This document shows, one piece after another, positions 1-7,995 of a DNA stretch of 64,000 nt. Source of the stretch: Shewanella insulae (GTDB lineage: Bacteria > Pseudomonadota > Gammaproteobacteria > Enterobacterales > Shewanellaceae). Location of the stretch: NCBI RefSeq assembly GCF_009831655.1, contig NZ_WRPA01000016.1, positions 1 to 64,000 of the forward strand, written 5' to 3'. Below the pieces are notes generated by a model. The model was given only the letters and a program-made list of their open reading frames with translations, ran no database searches and was not told where the DNA came from. Positions within the stretch are counted from its first letter, which is position 1. Each line of letters opens with the position of its first letter. The position numbers and the translations under genes were made by a program.

Positions 1-113
1 GAAAGAAGTTCGGCGAAGGAAAAACTATCGAATAACAGCGCAGCATTTACGCTGGGCAATGCATGAATACATCAAGTTGGTTCACACTGCTGGGAGACCT
101 GAATTATGAGGGG

Positions 114-220
114 ATCCCCCAGCGCCCGCATAATGGGCGGATTATGCTTGGCTAAAATCAGCGAAGAACGAGCGCCAGCCAAGCGTAAGGCGTCCATTCA
201 TTAATGCGTTTGTTATGTGC
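114..220 (-). other. attC-like integron recombination site (degenerate)
   Basis: Read on the minus strand, directly after the stop codon of the gene at 227-583, is a ~107-base imperfect palindrome resembling an integron attC site. It opens with TAACAAACGCATTAATG and closes with CATTATGCGGGCGCTGG; the arms CGCATTAATG and CATTATGCG pair with one extra base, and inner arms TTACGCTTGGCT and AGCCAAGCATAA pair with one G:A-type mismatch. Length, position 3' of a small gene, and the TAACAAACGC start resemble VCR-type attC sites. The closing core, usually GTTRRRY, reads GCTGGGG, so recombination activity is doubtful. No integrase is in the window. Confidence 0.6.
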
Positions 221-226
221 TCTCAG

Positions 227-583
227 CTAACCAGTTACAATTCTATGCTTTTGTTTGACTGGTTCGGATAGTGACCAACCCATTTCTTTAGCAACCAGCT
301 TGGCAAGTGACCTAATTTCATCCCAATTAGGATTTTCATATAGAGCACTATTTTCAAGGTACATGGCTGAGAATTGCGTACCTGAATGCTGAATAATGAA
401 AACATCTAACGCTTCAATAGATGCTGCTTGTTCAGGTGTTAAGTCGCTAACTTTCAAGTTGTCTAAGCATTCACCAAACTCAAGAACCAACTCATCGCCA
501 ACAGCCGAGAAACTTGGATAAAGTGCCTCTTGGACTTTTGCTGATGCAGCAAGTGCCATAATCGAATTTTTCAGGTTATCCAT
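227..583 (-). CDS. Hypothetical cassette-type protein
   Basis: A 118-residue soluble, acidic protein with no signal peptide or membrane segment and no family I recognise. The middle contains a Leu/Glu-rich stretch (LTPEQAASIEALDVFIIQ), and the C-terminus is basic. The chosen ATG at 583 is preceded by a weak GGTAG; an upstream in-frame ATG at 601 lies inside an 11-base inverted repeat and has no ribosome binding site. Small size, AT-rich composition and the attC-like palindrome immediately after the stop make it look like an integron gene cassette. Function unknown. Confidence 0.65.
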   Translation of the reverse strand: MDNLKNSIMALAASAKVQEALYPSFSAVGDELVLEFGECLDNLKVSDLTPEQAASIEALDVFIIQHSGTQFSAMYLENSALYENPNWDEIRSLAKLVAKEMGWSLSEPVKQKHRIVTG

Positions 584-613
584 ATTTCTACCGGAGCACA
601 TAACATTTTATTA

Positions 614-829
614 GTGCGCATGCGCGTTTACCTCGTTGGACCAGTGAAAACGCGCACAGTTAACTATCTGTATGTAATGAACTTATCAGCGTTTTGCCGC
701 TTTTCATATAAGTAATCCATCTGGGAAAACGCGCATGCGCGTTTTCCAAACCTATTATCTATTTAACAAATCATCTAAGCAGTTGACTTTAAAGATATTA
801 ATTTAAACTTAAATGAGAAAACGTGCACG
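614..829. repeat. Cluster of GAAAACGCGCAYG motifs with a 24-bp perfect palindrome
   Basis: The non-coding stretch upstream of the cassette-like gene carries repeated GAAAACGYGCAC/T motifs: 614-631 (inverted, GTGCGCATGCGCGTTTAC), 644-657, both arms of a perfect 24-bp palindrome at 724-747 (half-site GGAAAACGCGCA), and a diverged copy at 815-829. GCGCATGCGC is the shared core. Nothing else is recognisable in 602-920. It could be a protein-binding array or the folded remains of recombination sites. Confidence 0.6.
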
Positions 830-920
830 AACATAGAGCGAAAATCGTTCAAAACCCTAATGATTTTAATATGACTGTATACTGATCCAGTTTTTAGATT
901 CGCTATTCACACCAAATACC

Positions 921-1095
921 GCCAAATCGAAGAGACAATAGATACCGAGTGTAGATGCATCTGCGGACGTCGATGGCAGGGATGCCATCGTCGAGCCTAC
1001 AAGGAAGTATTCACGGCGTGTAGCAGATGTATCTGCACAAAAGCGAGCCGCAGGCTATTAATTACAGCGAAGGTACGACCTTCAATCGCCTCTCC
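921..1095 (+). repeat. Structured interspersed repeat, copy 1
   Basis: First of three related non-coding copies (others at 2509 and 27181), all in the same orientation. Conserved blocks are AAATCGAAGAGA, GATACCGAGTGTA, GAGCCTACAAGGA, TATTCACGGCG and TGCACA. Three hairpins are visible: an outer stem AGATGCATCTGC (953-964) with GCAGATGTATCT (1023-1034); an inner hairpin CGATGGCA-GGGA-TGCCATCG (971-990); and GAAGGT-ACG-ACCTTC near 1069-1083. The stems differ in sequence from the other copies but keep pairing, which points to a selected RNA or single-stranded DNA structure. Confidence 0.8.
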
Positions 1096-1156
1096 AGCAT
1101 CCATGCAGGTCTGAAGACGTACAGCATGTCACCAAATGCTAATCAAACAGGACGCC

Positions 1157-1507
1157 CTAATGACTCCCCTGTTTGTTCCATTTACGAATGACGTTTCCAT
1201 GCTTATCACGCCAACCTTCAATTTCGGGAGTTGAAAGAAGGTACGCATGAAAAGTAATGATTCCGAGTGTCTTACGAACTCTCTCGGCCCAAACAACACC
1301 CGCAACAGCGCCGACACCAGCTGTGCCGTAGCAGATATTTAAGGCGGTTTCGAAGTCAAAAAGATAAAATCCAAATACACTCAACATACAAAAAATTGCG
1401 GTTGCAGAAAGTACGATTTGAAAGTACAGCCATGCAAAGATTAACCAAGCGGTTAGATCTAGATAGCCTTCCAGTGGTTTCATGATCAATTGCTTCAGAA
1501 AATTCAT
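1157..1507 (-). CDS. Small integral membrane protein, unknown function
   Basis: A 116-residue protein with an amphipathic N-terminus (MNFLKQLIMKPLEGYLDL), about three hydrophobic segments (roughly residues 17-37, 40-52 and 59-72), then a hydrophilic C-terminus containing EIEGWRDKHGNVIRKW. It has a good ribosome binding site (GGAG four bases before the ATG). I do not recognise the family. It is AT-rich like the flanking cassette region and stands alone between repeat copy 1 and the DJ-1 family gene; it may also be an acquired gene. Confidence 0.65.
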   Translation of the reverse strand: MNFLKQLIMKPLEGYLDLTAWLIFAWLYFQIVLSATAIFCMLSVFGFYLFDFETALNICYGTAGVGAVAGVVWAERVRKTLGIITFHAYLLSTPEIEGWRDKHGNVIRKWNKQGSH

Positions 1508-1572
1508 ATAACTCCATTTATTTATTTCTGAATCTAACTCTTACCAGCTAACGCCTACGCATGCCTTACTCC

Positions 1573-2226
1573 CTATACCACCAAAGACTCGGCATCACTC
1601 TCACACGCTAAGCGATACTCATAGGCGGATTCCGCCGATTGGATAGTCTCGGAAATAAGCGTTTCGAATATCTCCATTTGCCCTGCGGGGATCAACTGAT
1701 TCTGGATCTGTTTGCGTTTAGCCGAGTCAAACAAACGCTCGGCTAACCAGCCCACTAGATAGAGGAGAGAAAGACAGCCACCAGCGGTTGCTATGTTCCC
1801 CTCTATCACCAGGGGTAGATCCTGAACATCACCGCCCATACCTTGTAGAACCGCCTTAGCATCAGGGTTTGTCGTTTGCTTCTTCCCCTTCAGTAACCCC
1901 AGCTCATGAAGCACAAAGGAGCCCGCACATATTGAGCCAATCAACTGCCTGCTCGGGTCGAGTTTTAAGGCAGACATAAAATTCTCATCTTGCAACGCCG
2001 CGGGAATACCTCGGTAACCACTGGTGATGAGGACGACATCTTGCTCCTTTACCTCAGACACATGACCGTCAGTCTTCACCGTCATCCCTAGCTGTGAATG
2101 ATGCTCAGGTTTAGTGCCGAGTATCCTGACCGTCCAGCTATCAGAGGTTCTTCCCAGCAAGTCATTCATCAAAAAGAAATCTACGTCGGTAAAGTCATCA
2201 AACAACACGATGCCAACTTTATACAT
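1573..2226 (-). CDS. DJ-1/PfpI family protein
   Basis: A 217-residue cytoplasmic class I glutamine amidotransferase-like protein of the DJ-1/PfpI superfamily. The nucleophile elbow is GSICAGSFVL with Cys100 counted from the chosen ATG; the N-terminus (MYKVGIVLFDDFTDVDFF) is the first Rossmann strand, and LITSGYRG precedes the elbow. The AraC-type DNA-binding domain of GlxA-like regulators is absent, so it is a stand-alone enzyme or binding protein. The ATG at 2226 is preferred over an upstream start at 2247 because MYKVGIVLF is the family's normal start. Relatives include isonitrile hydratases and DJ-1-type deglycase/chaperones; the substrate cannot be read from sequence. Confidence 0.8.
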   Translation of the reverse strand: MYKVGIVLFDDFTDVDFFLMNDLLGRTSDSWTVRILGTKPEHHSQLGMTVKTDGHVSEVKEQDVVLITSGYRGIPAALQDENFMSALKLDPSRQLIGSICAGSFVLHELGLLKGKKQTTNPDAKAVLQGMGGDVQDLPLVIEGNIATAGGCLSLLYLVGWLAERLFDSAKRKQIQNQLIPAGQMEIFETLISETIQSAESAYEYRLACESDAESLVV

Positions 2227-2508
2227 AATCCCTGTACCCTTAACCACTTAGCTATGAATCGAATCACTCCTTACTGTGAATTAGCTATATCTTTGTAGCC
2301 GCATGCTAGCGTGAACATCAAAGAGGCGACACCCAGCCGCCTAAAAACCAATTTATTCAATAGCGGCAATTGGTTATCAGAGTTATATCTCACAAACAAC
2401 TAAGAAAGCACTCAAAAAAACCGAGCCTCCCCCAGTTCAAACCCAGATATCGAAAAATTCAGCCTTACGACTTATTCATTCAAAGGCACCACGCCAGCAA
2501 TAGACAAT

Positions 2509-2690
2509 GCCAAATCGAAGAGACGATAGATACCGAGTGTAGATACGCCGGTGAGCTTCCGAAACAGGGATGTTTCGGTAGAGCCTAAAGGGATTTATTC
2601 ACGGCGTCTCACAGGCGTATCTGCACATCCCTCGCCGGGCAGGCGTTAAGTAACCATGAAGGTACGAACTTCAATCCCCCCTCCAAGCAC
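2509..2690 (+). repeat. Structured interspersed repeat, copy 2
   Basis: Second copy, between the DJ-1 family gene and the LysR gene. The conserved blocks of copy 1 recur, with different stem sequences that still pair: outer stem AGATACGCCGGTGAG (2541-2555) with CTCACAGGCGTATCT (2608-2622), 14 of 15 positions complementary; inner hairpin CCGAAACA-GGGA-TGTTTCGG (2559-2578); a short hairpin CGCCGGGCAGGCG (2633-2645); and GAAGGTACGAACTTC (2659-2673). The rest of 2227-2731 holds only a weak hairpin near 2321-2342 and no gene. Confidence 0.8.
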
Positions 2691-2731
2691 CATTTCGGCA
2701 AGCGCTACAGGCTAAAGAAAACCAATTTGAT

Positions 2732-3628
2732 CTACCCCTGCCCCTGCATCAGCGCAGTAATAAACTCCCGCAACCAGCGGTTGGCGTTATCCTGATCGGC
2801 GCTGCGATGCCAGTAGAGATGCCACTCTATCGGCTCCACCTCGAAGGGCAGCTTAAGCACCTTAAGGTCGGTATTTTTCGCCAGGCTCTCGGGTACTGTG
2901 GTCGCCAGATTCGTCTCGGCCACCAGCTTGGGCGCGGCCTGATGATGCTTGGTGCGTACCTGAATGTTGCGATGCTTACCGAGACGGTTAAGCGCGGCGT
3001 CGACATAACCTACCCCCTGACGGCGGCTGGAGACATGAACATGGGAGAGGGCCAAATACTGCTCCAACGTCAGGGAGTCGCCAACCTCAGGATGATCCTT
3101 CCTCACCAGGCACACATAGGGCACAGTAACCAGTGGATGATGGTAAAGGTCGGGATGGGTGACTATGGGGGCGTCGATGGCCAAATCCAGCCTGCCGGAA
3201 ACAAACTCCTTGAGCATCTCCTCCCGCGATACCGGATAGCTGGAGATAGACAGCCTGGGCGCATGCACCTGCAAGGCGGCAAGCAGGGATGGCAACATGG
3301 TCTCTTCGGTCACATCGAACATTCCCAGCTGAAAGTGATGCTCTGCAAGCAGGGGGTCGAAGCTGTCCCCAAGCTGCATGCTGCTGCTCAGCAGCTTCAG
3401 GGCTTCACGCACCTGGCCTATCATATTTTCTGCCACGGGCGTGGGCATCATGGCCTTGGGAGTGCGGATAAACAGGGGGTCGTTGAGGCTGGTTCGCAGG
3501 CGGCTCAGAGCATTACTAACCGCGGGTTGAGTGATACAGAGGCGCTCCGCTGCCCGGGTTAGATTGCGTTCGGTGTAGATGGCGTCGAACACCACAAACA
3601 GATTCAAATCAACATTTTGCAGGCGCAT
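2732..3628 (-). CDS. LysR family transcriptional regulator, divergent from the acyl-CoA operon
   Basis: A 298-residue LysR-type regulator. The N-terminal winged helix-turn-helix is clear (NVDLNLFVVFDAIYTERNLT, then ITQPAVSNALSRLR), followed by the co-inducer-binding domain. The ATG at 3628 (MRLQNVDLNL) is preferred over the longer reading from 3715 because LysR proteins of this subtype begin a few residues before DLNL and the extra 29 residues are hydrophobic with no family match. It is transcribed away from the thiolase operon starting at 3816, the usual arrangement for a LysR controlling its neighbour. The inducer is probably an operon substrate or CoA ester (inference). Confidence 0.88.
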   Translation of the reverse strand: MRLQNVDLNLFVVFDAIYTERNLTRAAERLCITQPAVSNALSRLRTSLNDPLFIRTPKAMMPTPVAENMIGQVREALKLLSSSMQLGDSFDPLLAEHHFQLGMFDVTEETMLPSLLAALQVHAPRLSISSYPVSREEMLKEFVSGRLDLAIDAPIVTHPDLYHHPLVTVPYVCLVRKDHPEVGDSLTLEQYLALSHVHVSSRRQGVGYVDAALNRLGKHRNIQVRTKHHQAAPKLVAETNLATTVPESLAKNTDLKVLKLPFEVEPIEWHLYWHRSADQDNANRWLREFITALMQGQG

Positions 3629-3746
3629 AGACGCTCCCGTTGGCAGCTGGATATATACATCACATGAATAGCAAGGTATCAAAATAATAAAGTACGTAAA
3701 TATTAGTACAGCCACTATACTTTTTTCAACGCAAAGATCGCCAACG

Positions 3747-3762
3747 AACGGTCTAAACCATT
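3747..3762. promoter_or_regulatory. Candidate operator in the LysR/thiolase divergent promoter
   Basis: AACGGTCTAAACCATT is an interrupted palindrome (AAYGGT-N4-ACCRTT) in the intergenic region between the LysR gene and the thiolase, about 54 bases upstream of the thiolase ATG. Position and dyad symmetry suit a regulator site. The match to a generic LysR T-N11-A box is not exact, so assignment to this regulator is inference. Confidence 0.35.
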
Positions 3763-3815
3763 ATTAAAGATGCGAGGATTGAGCATCAATCCGCTACTAG
3801 TTTAGGGAGCCCAAG

Positions 3816-5000
3816 ATGAGAGAAGCCGTAATTGTATCCACCGCCCGCACCGGGATGGCAAAGTCATTTCGCGGATCGTTAAACAACACCAAGTCCCCTA
3901 CCATGCTGGGCCACTGCATCAAGCACGCCGTCCAGCGCGCCGGGGTCGAGGGCGGCGAGATAGATGATGCCATCATGGGCACGGTGCTCACCGCCGGCAC
4001 CGCCGGGATGAACATCGCCCGCAACGCCGTGCTTGCCGCCGGCCTGCCTAACACCGTCTCGGCCCAGACCATAGACCGTCAATGCTCATCGGGCTTGATG
4101 GCCATCGGCATGGCCGCGAAACAGATCATCGTCGATCAACAGCAGATAGTGGTTGCCGGCGGCCAGGAAAATATCACCGCCGTACAGAATGAATATATGA
4201 AGTGGGCCGCCGATAACGCCGACCCCAAGGTGATGCAATTCGAGCCCCACGCCTACATGCCAATGCTGAAGACCGCCGAGCACGTGGCCAAGGTCTATGG
4301 CGTCAGCCGCGAGGCTCAGGACATTTATGCCTTGATGTCGCAGCAGCGCACCGCGGCCGCCCAGGAAGCCGGCTACTTCGACGACGAAATCGTGCCCTTC
4401 ACCACCACCATGGCGATTCAGGACCGCGAGACCAAGGCGATCTCCTACCAGCAGGTGACCCTGGACCGCGACGAGTGTAATCGCCCATCGACCACCATGG
4501 AGAGCCTGCAAAATCTGTCGCCTGTGATCGAAGGTGGCTTCATTACTGCGGGTAACGCCAGCCAGCTCAGCGACGGCGCCTCCGCCTGTGTGGTAATGGA
4601 GCGTAAACTGGCCGAGCAGCGAGGTCTGGCGCCACTTGGCATCTACCGCGGCATTGCGGTGGCTGGCTGCGCGCCGGAAGAGATGGGCATAGGCCCCATC
4701 TACGCCATCCCTAAGCTACTGAAACAGCACGGCCTGACCATAGATGATATCGGGCTGTGGGAGATCAACGAGGCCTTCGCGGTGCAGGCGCTCTATTGCC
4801 GCGACCATTTGGGCATCGATCCCGCCCGCTACAATGTCAACGGCGGCGGTATCTCTATCGGCCATCCCTACGGCATGACAGGCTCGCGTCTGGTGGGCCA
4901 TGCGCTCATCGAAGGCAAGCGCCGCGGCGTCAAATATGTGGTCGTCGGCATGTGTATCGGCGGCGGCATGGGTGCGGCCGGCCTGTTTGAAGTCGCCTAA
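3816..5000 (+). CDS. Acetyl-CoA acyltransferase (thiolase)
   Basis: A 394-residue thiolase that cleaves 3-ketoacyl-CoA with CoA to acetyl-CoA and a shortened acyl-CoA, or runs in reverse. The active-site signatures are present: nucleophilic Cys90 in DRQCSSG, NEAFAVQAL, His350 in GGGISIGHPYG, and the second catalytic Cys380 in GMCIGGGMGAAG. The length is typical. It is the first gene of a seven-gene rightward operon and supplies the final step for the FadB-like enzyme at its end. A ribosome binding site (GGGAGC) precedes the ATG. The operon's other genes suggest degradation of modified fatty acids rather than polyhydroxyalkanoate synthesis. Confidence 0.92.
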   Translation: MREAVIVSTARTGMAKSFRGSLNNTKSPTMLGHCIKHAVQRAGVEGGEIDDAIMGTVLTAGTAGMNIARNAVLAAGLPNTVSAQTIDRQCSSGLMAIGMAAKQIIVDQQQIVVAGGQENITAVQNEYMKWAADNADPKVMQFEPHAYMPMLKTAEHVAKVYGVSREAQDIYALMSQQRTAAAQEAGYFDDEIVPFTTTMAIQDRETKAISYQQVTLDRDECNRPSTTMESLQNLSPVIEGGFITAGNASQLSDGASACVVMERKLAEQRGLAPLGIYRGIAVAGCAPEEMGIGPIYAIPKLLKQHGLTIDDIGLWEINEAFAVQALYCRDHLGIDPARYNVNGGGISIGHPYGMTGSRLVGHALIEGKRRGVKYVVVGMCIGGGMGAAGLFEVA

Positions 5001-5020
5001 CAGGGCTCGGAACAAGACTG

Positions 5021-5695
5021 ATGGCAGCGCTATATCTTATCCGGCACGGTCAGGCCTCCTTTGGCAGCGCCAACTATGATCAGCTCTCAAACCTGGGCAC
5101 CCAGCAGTGCCTCTGGTTGGGTGAGTACCTCAAAGAGCGCAGCGTCCGCTTCGAGCGCATCATCTGCGGCGATATGGCGCGCCATCGCCAGTCGGCCGAG
5201 GCGATCTGCCAAGGGCTTGAGCACAGCCTTGAATTTGAATGCCACCCTGGCTTCAATGAGTTTGACTTTGTGACGCTACTGAAAGGCTTCGGCGAGGCAG
5301 CCCCGCAGCACGCCATCAGGGATTGGCGCAATCCCCGCGAGGTGTATTCCTGCCTCAGGCTCGCCATGTTGGCCTGGTCGGAGAACGCCCTGCCCGCCGA
5401 GGTGGCGCTGGAAAGCTGGCAGGACTTTCAGCAAAGGGTGGCCGACGGGCTGGATTTTGCCCGCAGTCAGTCTAAGGGCAACACACTGGTTGCCACCTCG
5501 GGCGGCGCCATCAGCGTTGCCCTGAGCCAAATCATGGGCTTTGGTGCCCAGACGGTTATCAACTTAAATTTACAGAGCAAGAACTCGGGGATCACCCACT
5601 GTTATTTCTCTGAAACTACCACCTATGTTACTGGCATCAATGCCACCCCCCATCTGGATCGCCCAGACCGATGGGATTCGGTCAGCTACAGCTAA
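5021..5695 (+). CDS. Histidine phosphatase family protein (phosphoglycerate mutase-like)
   Basis: A 224-residue branch-1 histidine phosphatase. The signature [10 protein letters not shown] puts the phospho-accepting His at residue 9; a second conserved histidine region is less clear ([10 protein letters not shown] near residue 160 replaces the common SHGG). It lies 20 bases after the thiolase and 11 bases before the acyl-CoA dehydrogenase, so it is co-transcribed with a sugar-kinase-fold enzyme and a dehydrogenase acting on phosphorylated acyl-CoA. By position it may remove phosphate from an off-pathway or dead-end phospho-ester (inference). Related annotations such as phosphoglycerate mutase should not be taken literally. 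Confidence 0.8.
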   Translation: MAALYLIRHGQASFGSANYDQLSNLGTQQCLWLGEYLKERSVRFERIICGDMARHRQSAEAICQGLEHSLEFECHPGFNEFDFVTLLKGFGEAAPQHAIRDWRNPREVYSCLRLAMLAWSENALPAEVALESWQDFQQRVADGLDFARSQSKGNTLVATSGGAISVALSQIMGFGAQTVINLNLQSKNSGITHCYFSETTTYVTGINATPHLDRPDRWDSVSYS

Positions 5696-5706
5696 AGGAA
5701 TCTACC

Positions 5707-6957
5707 ATGAACTTCGAATTCTCACCCAAAGTACAAGCGCTGCGCGAACGTCTGCTGGCCTTCATGGATGAACACATCTACCCCAACGAATCCTTGTGGG
5801 AGCAACAGGTCGAAGAAGGCGATCGCTGGGAGTCACCGGCCATCCTTACCGAGCTGAAGGCCAAGGCCAAAGACGCCGGCCTATGGAACCTCTTCCTACC
5901 CCAAGTCTATGGTGAATTCAGTCCAGGCCTGACTAACCTTGAATATGCGCCCCTGGCCGAGATCATGGGCCGAGTCTACTGGGCCTCAGAGGTGTTTAAC
6001 TGCAGCGCGCCAGACACGGGTAACATGGAGGTGCTGGCCCGCTACGGTAATAAGGAACAACAGGAACGCTGGTTGCAGCCCCTGCTAAATGGCGAGATCC
6101 GCTCGGCCTTCTCCATGACAGAACCCGATGTCGCCTCCTCCGATGCCACCAACGTCGAGACCTCCATCGTCCGCGACGGCGACGAGTATGTGATCAACGG
6201 CCGCAAGTGGTATATCTCAGGCGCCTGTAACAATCACACCCAAATCCATATCGTGATGGGCAAGACAGACCCCGATAACAGCAACAAATACATTCAGCAG
6301 TCTATGATACTGGTGCCGGCCAACACCCCTGGGGTCAAGGTCGTACGCCCCATGAAGGTGTTTGGCTATGACGATGCCCCCGAGGGCCATGCAGAGGTGA
6401 TTTACGACAATGTCCGCGTGCCGGTAAGCAACATGCTGCTGGGTGAAGGACGCGGCTTCGAAATCGCCCAAGGCCGCCTCGGCCCAGGCCGCATTCACCA
6501 CTGCATGCGTACCGTGGGCCTGGCCCAGCGCGCGCTGGAGCAGATGTGTGAACGGGCCGAGACCCGCATCGCCTTCGGCAAGCCACTGAGCAAGCAACAG
6601 TCTGTACGTGAAACCATCGCCAAGTCGGCCTGCGAGATCGAGCAGGCACGCCTGCTGACCCTCAAGGCGGCGGCCAAGATGGATCAGGGCGGCAACAAGG
6701 CCGCCAAAGACCTGATCGCCATGATCAAGATTGTCGCCCCCAACATGGGCTGCGCCGTTATCGACCGCGCCATTCAGATCCACGGCGGCGGTGGTCTGAG
6801 TCAGGACTTCTTCCTGGCCAAGGCCTACACAATAACCCGCTCCATCCGTCTGGCCGACGGCCCGGACCAGGTGCATATGATGCAGCTGGGTCGTAACCTG
6901 GCCCGCGACATTCATGCCGCTCACCTCGGCAGCCAAAATCAGGAAGCCGTATCATGA
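5707..6957 (+). CDS. Acyl-CoA dehydrogenase, ACAD10/ACAD11-like
   Basis: A 416-residue FAD-dependent acyl-CoA dehydrogenase with the N-terminal helical domain, the mid-domain ([23 protein letters not shown]) and the C-terminal domain ([11 protein letters not shown]). Where classic acyl-CoA dehydrogenases have a catalytic Glu followed by Gly, this protein has Asp384 in LADGPDQVH, the form found in ACAD10/ACAD11 relatives. The ATG at 5707 has a ribosome binding site (AAAGGAATCTACC). Its last codons overlap the APH-type kinase start by four bases (ATGA), implying coupled translation. Likely role: act on the 4-phosphoacyl-CoA made by that kinase, as LvaC and ACAD10/11 do (family knowledge plus inference). 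Confidence 0.88.
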   Translation: MNFEFSPKVQALRERLLAFMDEHIYPNESLWEQQVEEGDRWESPAILTELKAKAKDAGLWNLFLPQVYGEFSPGLTNLEYAPLAEIMGRVYWASEVFNCSAPDTGNMEVLARYGNKEQQERWLQPLLNGEIRSAFSMTEPDVASSDATNVETSIVRDGDEYVINGRKWYISGACNNHTQIHIVMGKTDPDNSNKYIQQSMILVPANTPGVKVVRPMKVFGYDDAPEGHAEVIYDNVRVPVSNMLLGEGRGFEIAQGRLGPGRIHHCMRTVGLAQRALEQMCERAETRIAFGKPLSKQQSVRETIAKSACEIEQARLLTLKAAAKMDQGGNKAAKDLIAMIKIVAPNMGCAVIDRAIQIHGGGGLSQDFFLAKAYTITRSIRLADGPDQVHMMQLGRNLARDIHAAHLGSQNQEAVS

Positions 6958-7991
6958 ACCGCGCCGTAGAGAGTCTGGATCTCGACACACTCCAGCCCTA
7001 TCTCGAGGCCCATGTAGCCGGCTTTAAGGGGCCAATGCAGATCGAGAAGTTTGCCGGAGGCCAGTCTAACCCCACCTTCAAGCTGACGACGGCGTCTGGC
7101 ACCTATGTGCTGCGCCGCCAGCCACCAGGCAAGCTGCTCAAATCCGCCCATGCGGTGGATCGCGAGTACCGGGTGCTCAAGGCGCTGGCCGACACAGATG
7201 TGCCGGTGGCCAAGGTGTATCACCTCTGTGAAGACACCAGCGTCATAGGCTCAATGTTCTACCTGATGGAGTACTGCGAGGGGCGCATCTATTGGGACGC
7301 CGCCCTACCCGAGGTGAGCCGCGAGGAGCGTGGCCAGCTGTACGATGAGATGAACCGGGTATTAGCGGCGCTGCACAGCGTCGATATCGACAAGGTGGGC
7401 CTTAGCGATTACGGCCGGCCCGGCAACTACTTTCAGCGCCAGTTCGACCGCTGGAGCAGCCAATACCGCGCCTCGCAGACCGGTCATATTGAGGCGATGG
7501 AAGCCTTGATGACCTGGCTGGGCAGTAACATTCCACAAGATGACGGCCGGGTATCACTGGTTCACGGCGACTACCGACTGGACAACCTGATGTTCCACCC
7601 AACTAAGCCAAAAGCCGTCGCCCTGCTGGACTGGGAGCTCTCGACCCTGGGCCACCCCTTTGCCGATCTTGGCTATCTCTGCATGCAGATGCGCATGCCT
7701 GCCATAGGCACTGTGTCTGGCCTTCGCGGTAAAGACCTGGCCGAGCTTGGGATCCCAGATGAGCAGGCCTATGTGAACAGCTACTGCCAGCGCACCGGCA
7801 TAGACAAGATAGACAACTTCGGTTTCTACATCGCCTTTAGCTTCTTCCGCCTGGCCGCCATCATCCAGGGCGTCGCCAAGCGTGCCATCGATGGCAATGC
7901 CTCCAACAAGAACGCCGCCGAGCTGGGCCAGCATGTAGGGCCACTGGCGGAAATGGCGCTGGAAGCCATCGCCGATCAGATAAAGGAGTAA
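6954..7991 (+). CDS. APH-family kinase, ACAD10/11 kinase-module-like (putative 4-hydroxyacyl-CoA kinase)
   Basis: A 345-residue aminoglycoside phosphotransferase-fold kinase. Its N-lobe has the [10 protein letters not shown] and [14 protein letters not shown] segments and [17 protein letters not shown], closely like the kinase domain of ACAD10/ACAD11. The catalytic loop is HGDYRLDN (Asp206) and the metal-binding motif [10 protein letters not shown] (Asp226). In family members such as LvaA of Pseudomonas putida the enzyme phosphorylates the 4-hydroxyl of a 4-hydroxyacyl-CoA, so that the partner dehydrogenase can eliminate phosphate. It overlaps that dehydrogenase by four bases. Antibiotic resistance is very unlikely despite the family name. 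Confidence 0.85.
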   Translation: MNRAVESLDLDTLQPYLEAHVAGFKGPMQIEKFAGGQSNPTFKLTTASGTYVLRRQPPGKLLKSAHAVDREYRVLKALADTDVPVAKVYHLCEDTSVIGSMFYLMEYCEGRIYWDAALPEVSREERGQLYDEMNRVLAALHSVDIDKVGLSDYGRPGNYFQRQFDRWSSQYRASQTGHIEAMEALMTWLGSNIPQDDGRVSLVHGDYRLDNLMFHPTKPKAVALLDWELSTLGHPFADLGYLCMQMRMPAIGTVSGLRGKDLAELGIPDEQAYVNSYCQRTGIDKIDNFGFYIAFSFFRLAAIIQGVAKRAIDGNASNKNAAELGQHVGPLAEMALEAIADQIKE

Positions 7992-7995
7992 CGCC

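Noticed and set aside
2807-3562. Long plus-strand open frame opposite the LysR gene
   Set aside because: Antisense shadow of a clear LysR gene with helix-turn-helix and effector domain; no recognisable domain or ribosome binding site.
6217-6936. Minus-strand open frames inside the acyl-CoA dehydrogenase and the neighbouring operon genes
   Set aside because: All lie antisense to genes with intact catalytic motifs; sequences are His/Gly/Val-rich, as expected for shadows of GC-rich genes.
6954-7991. Aminoglycoside resistance gene
   Set aside because: APH fold only; N-lobe matches ACAD10/11-type kinase modules, and the operon is beta-oxidation.
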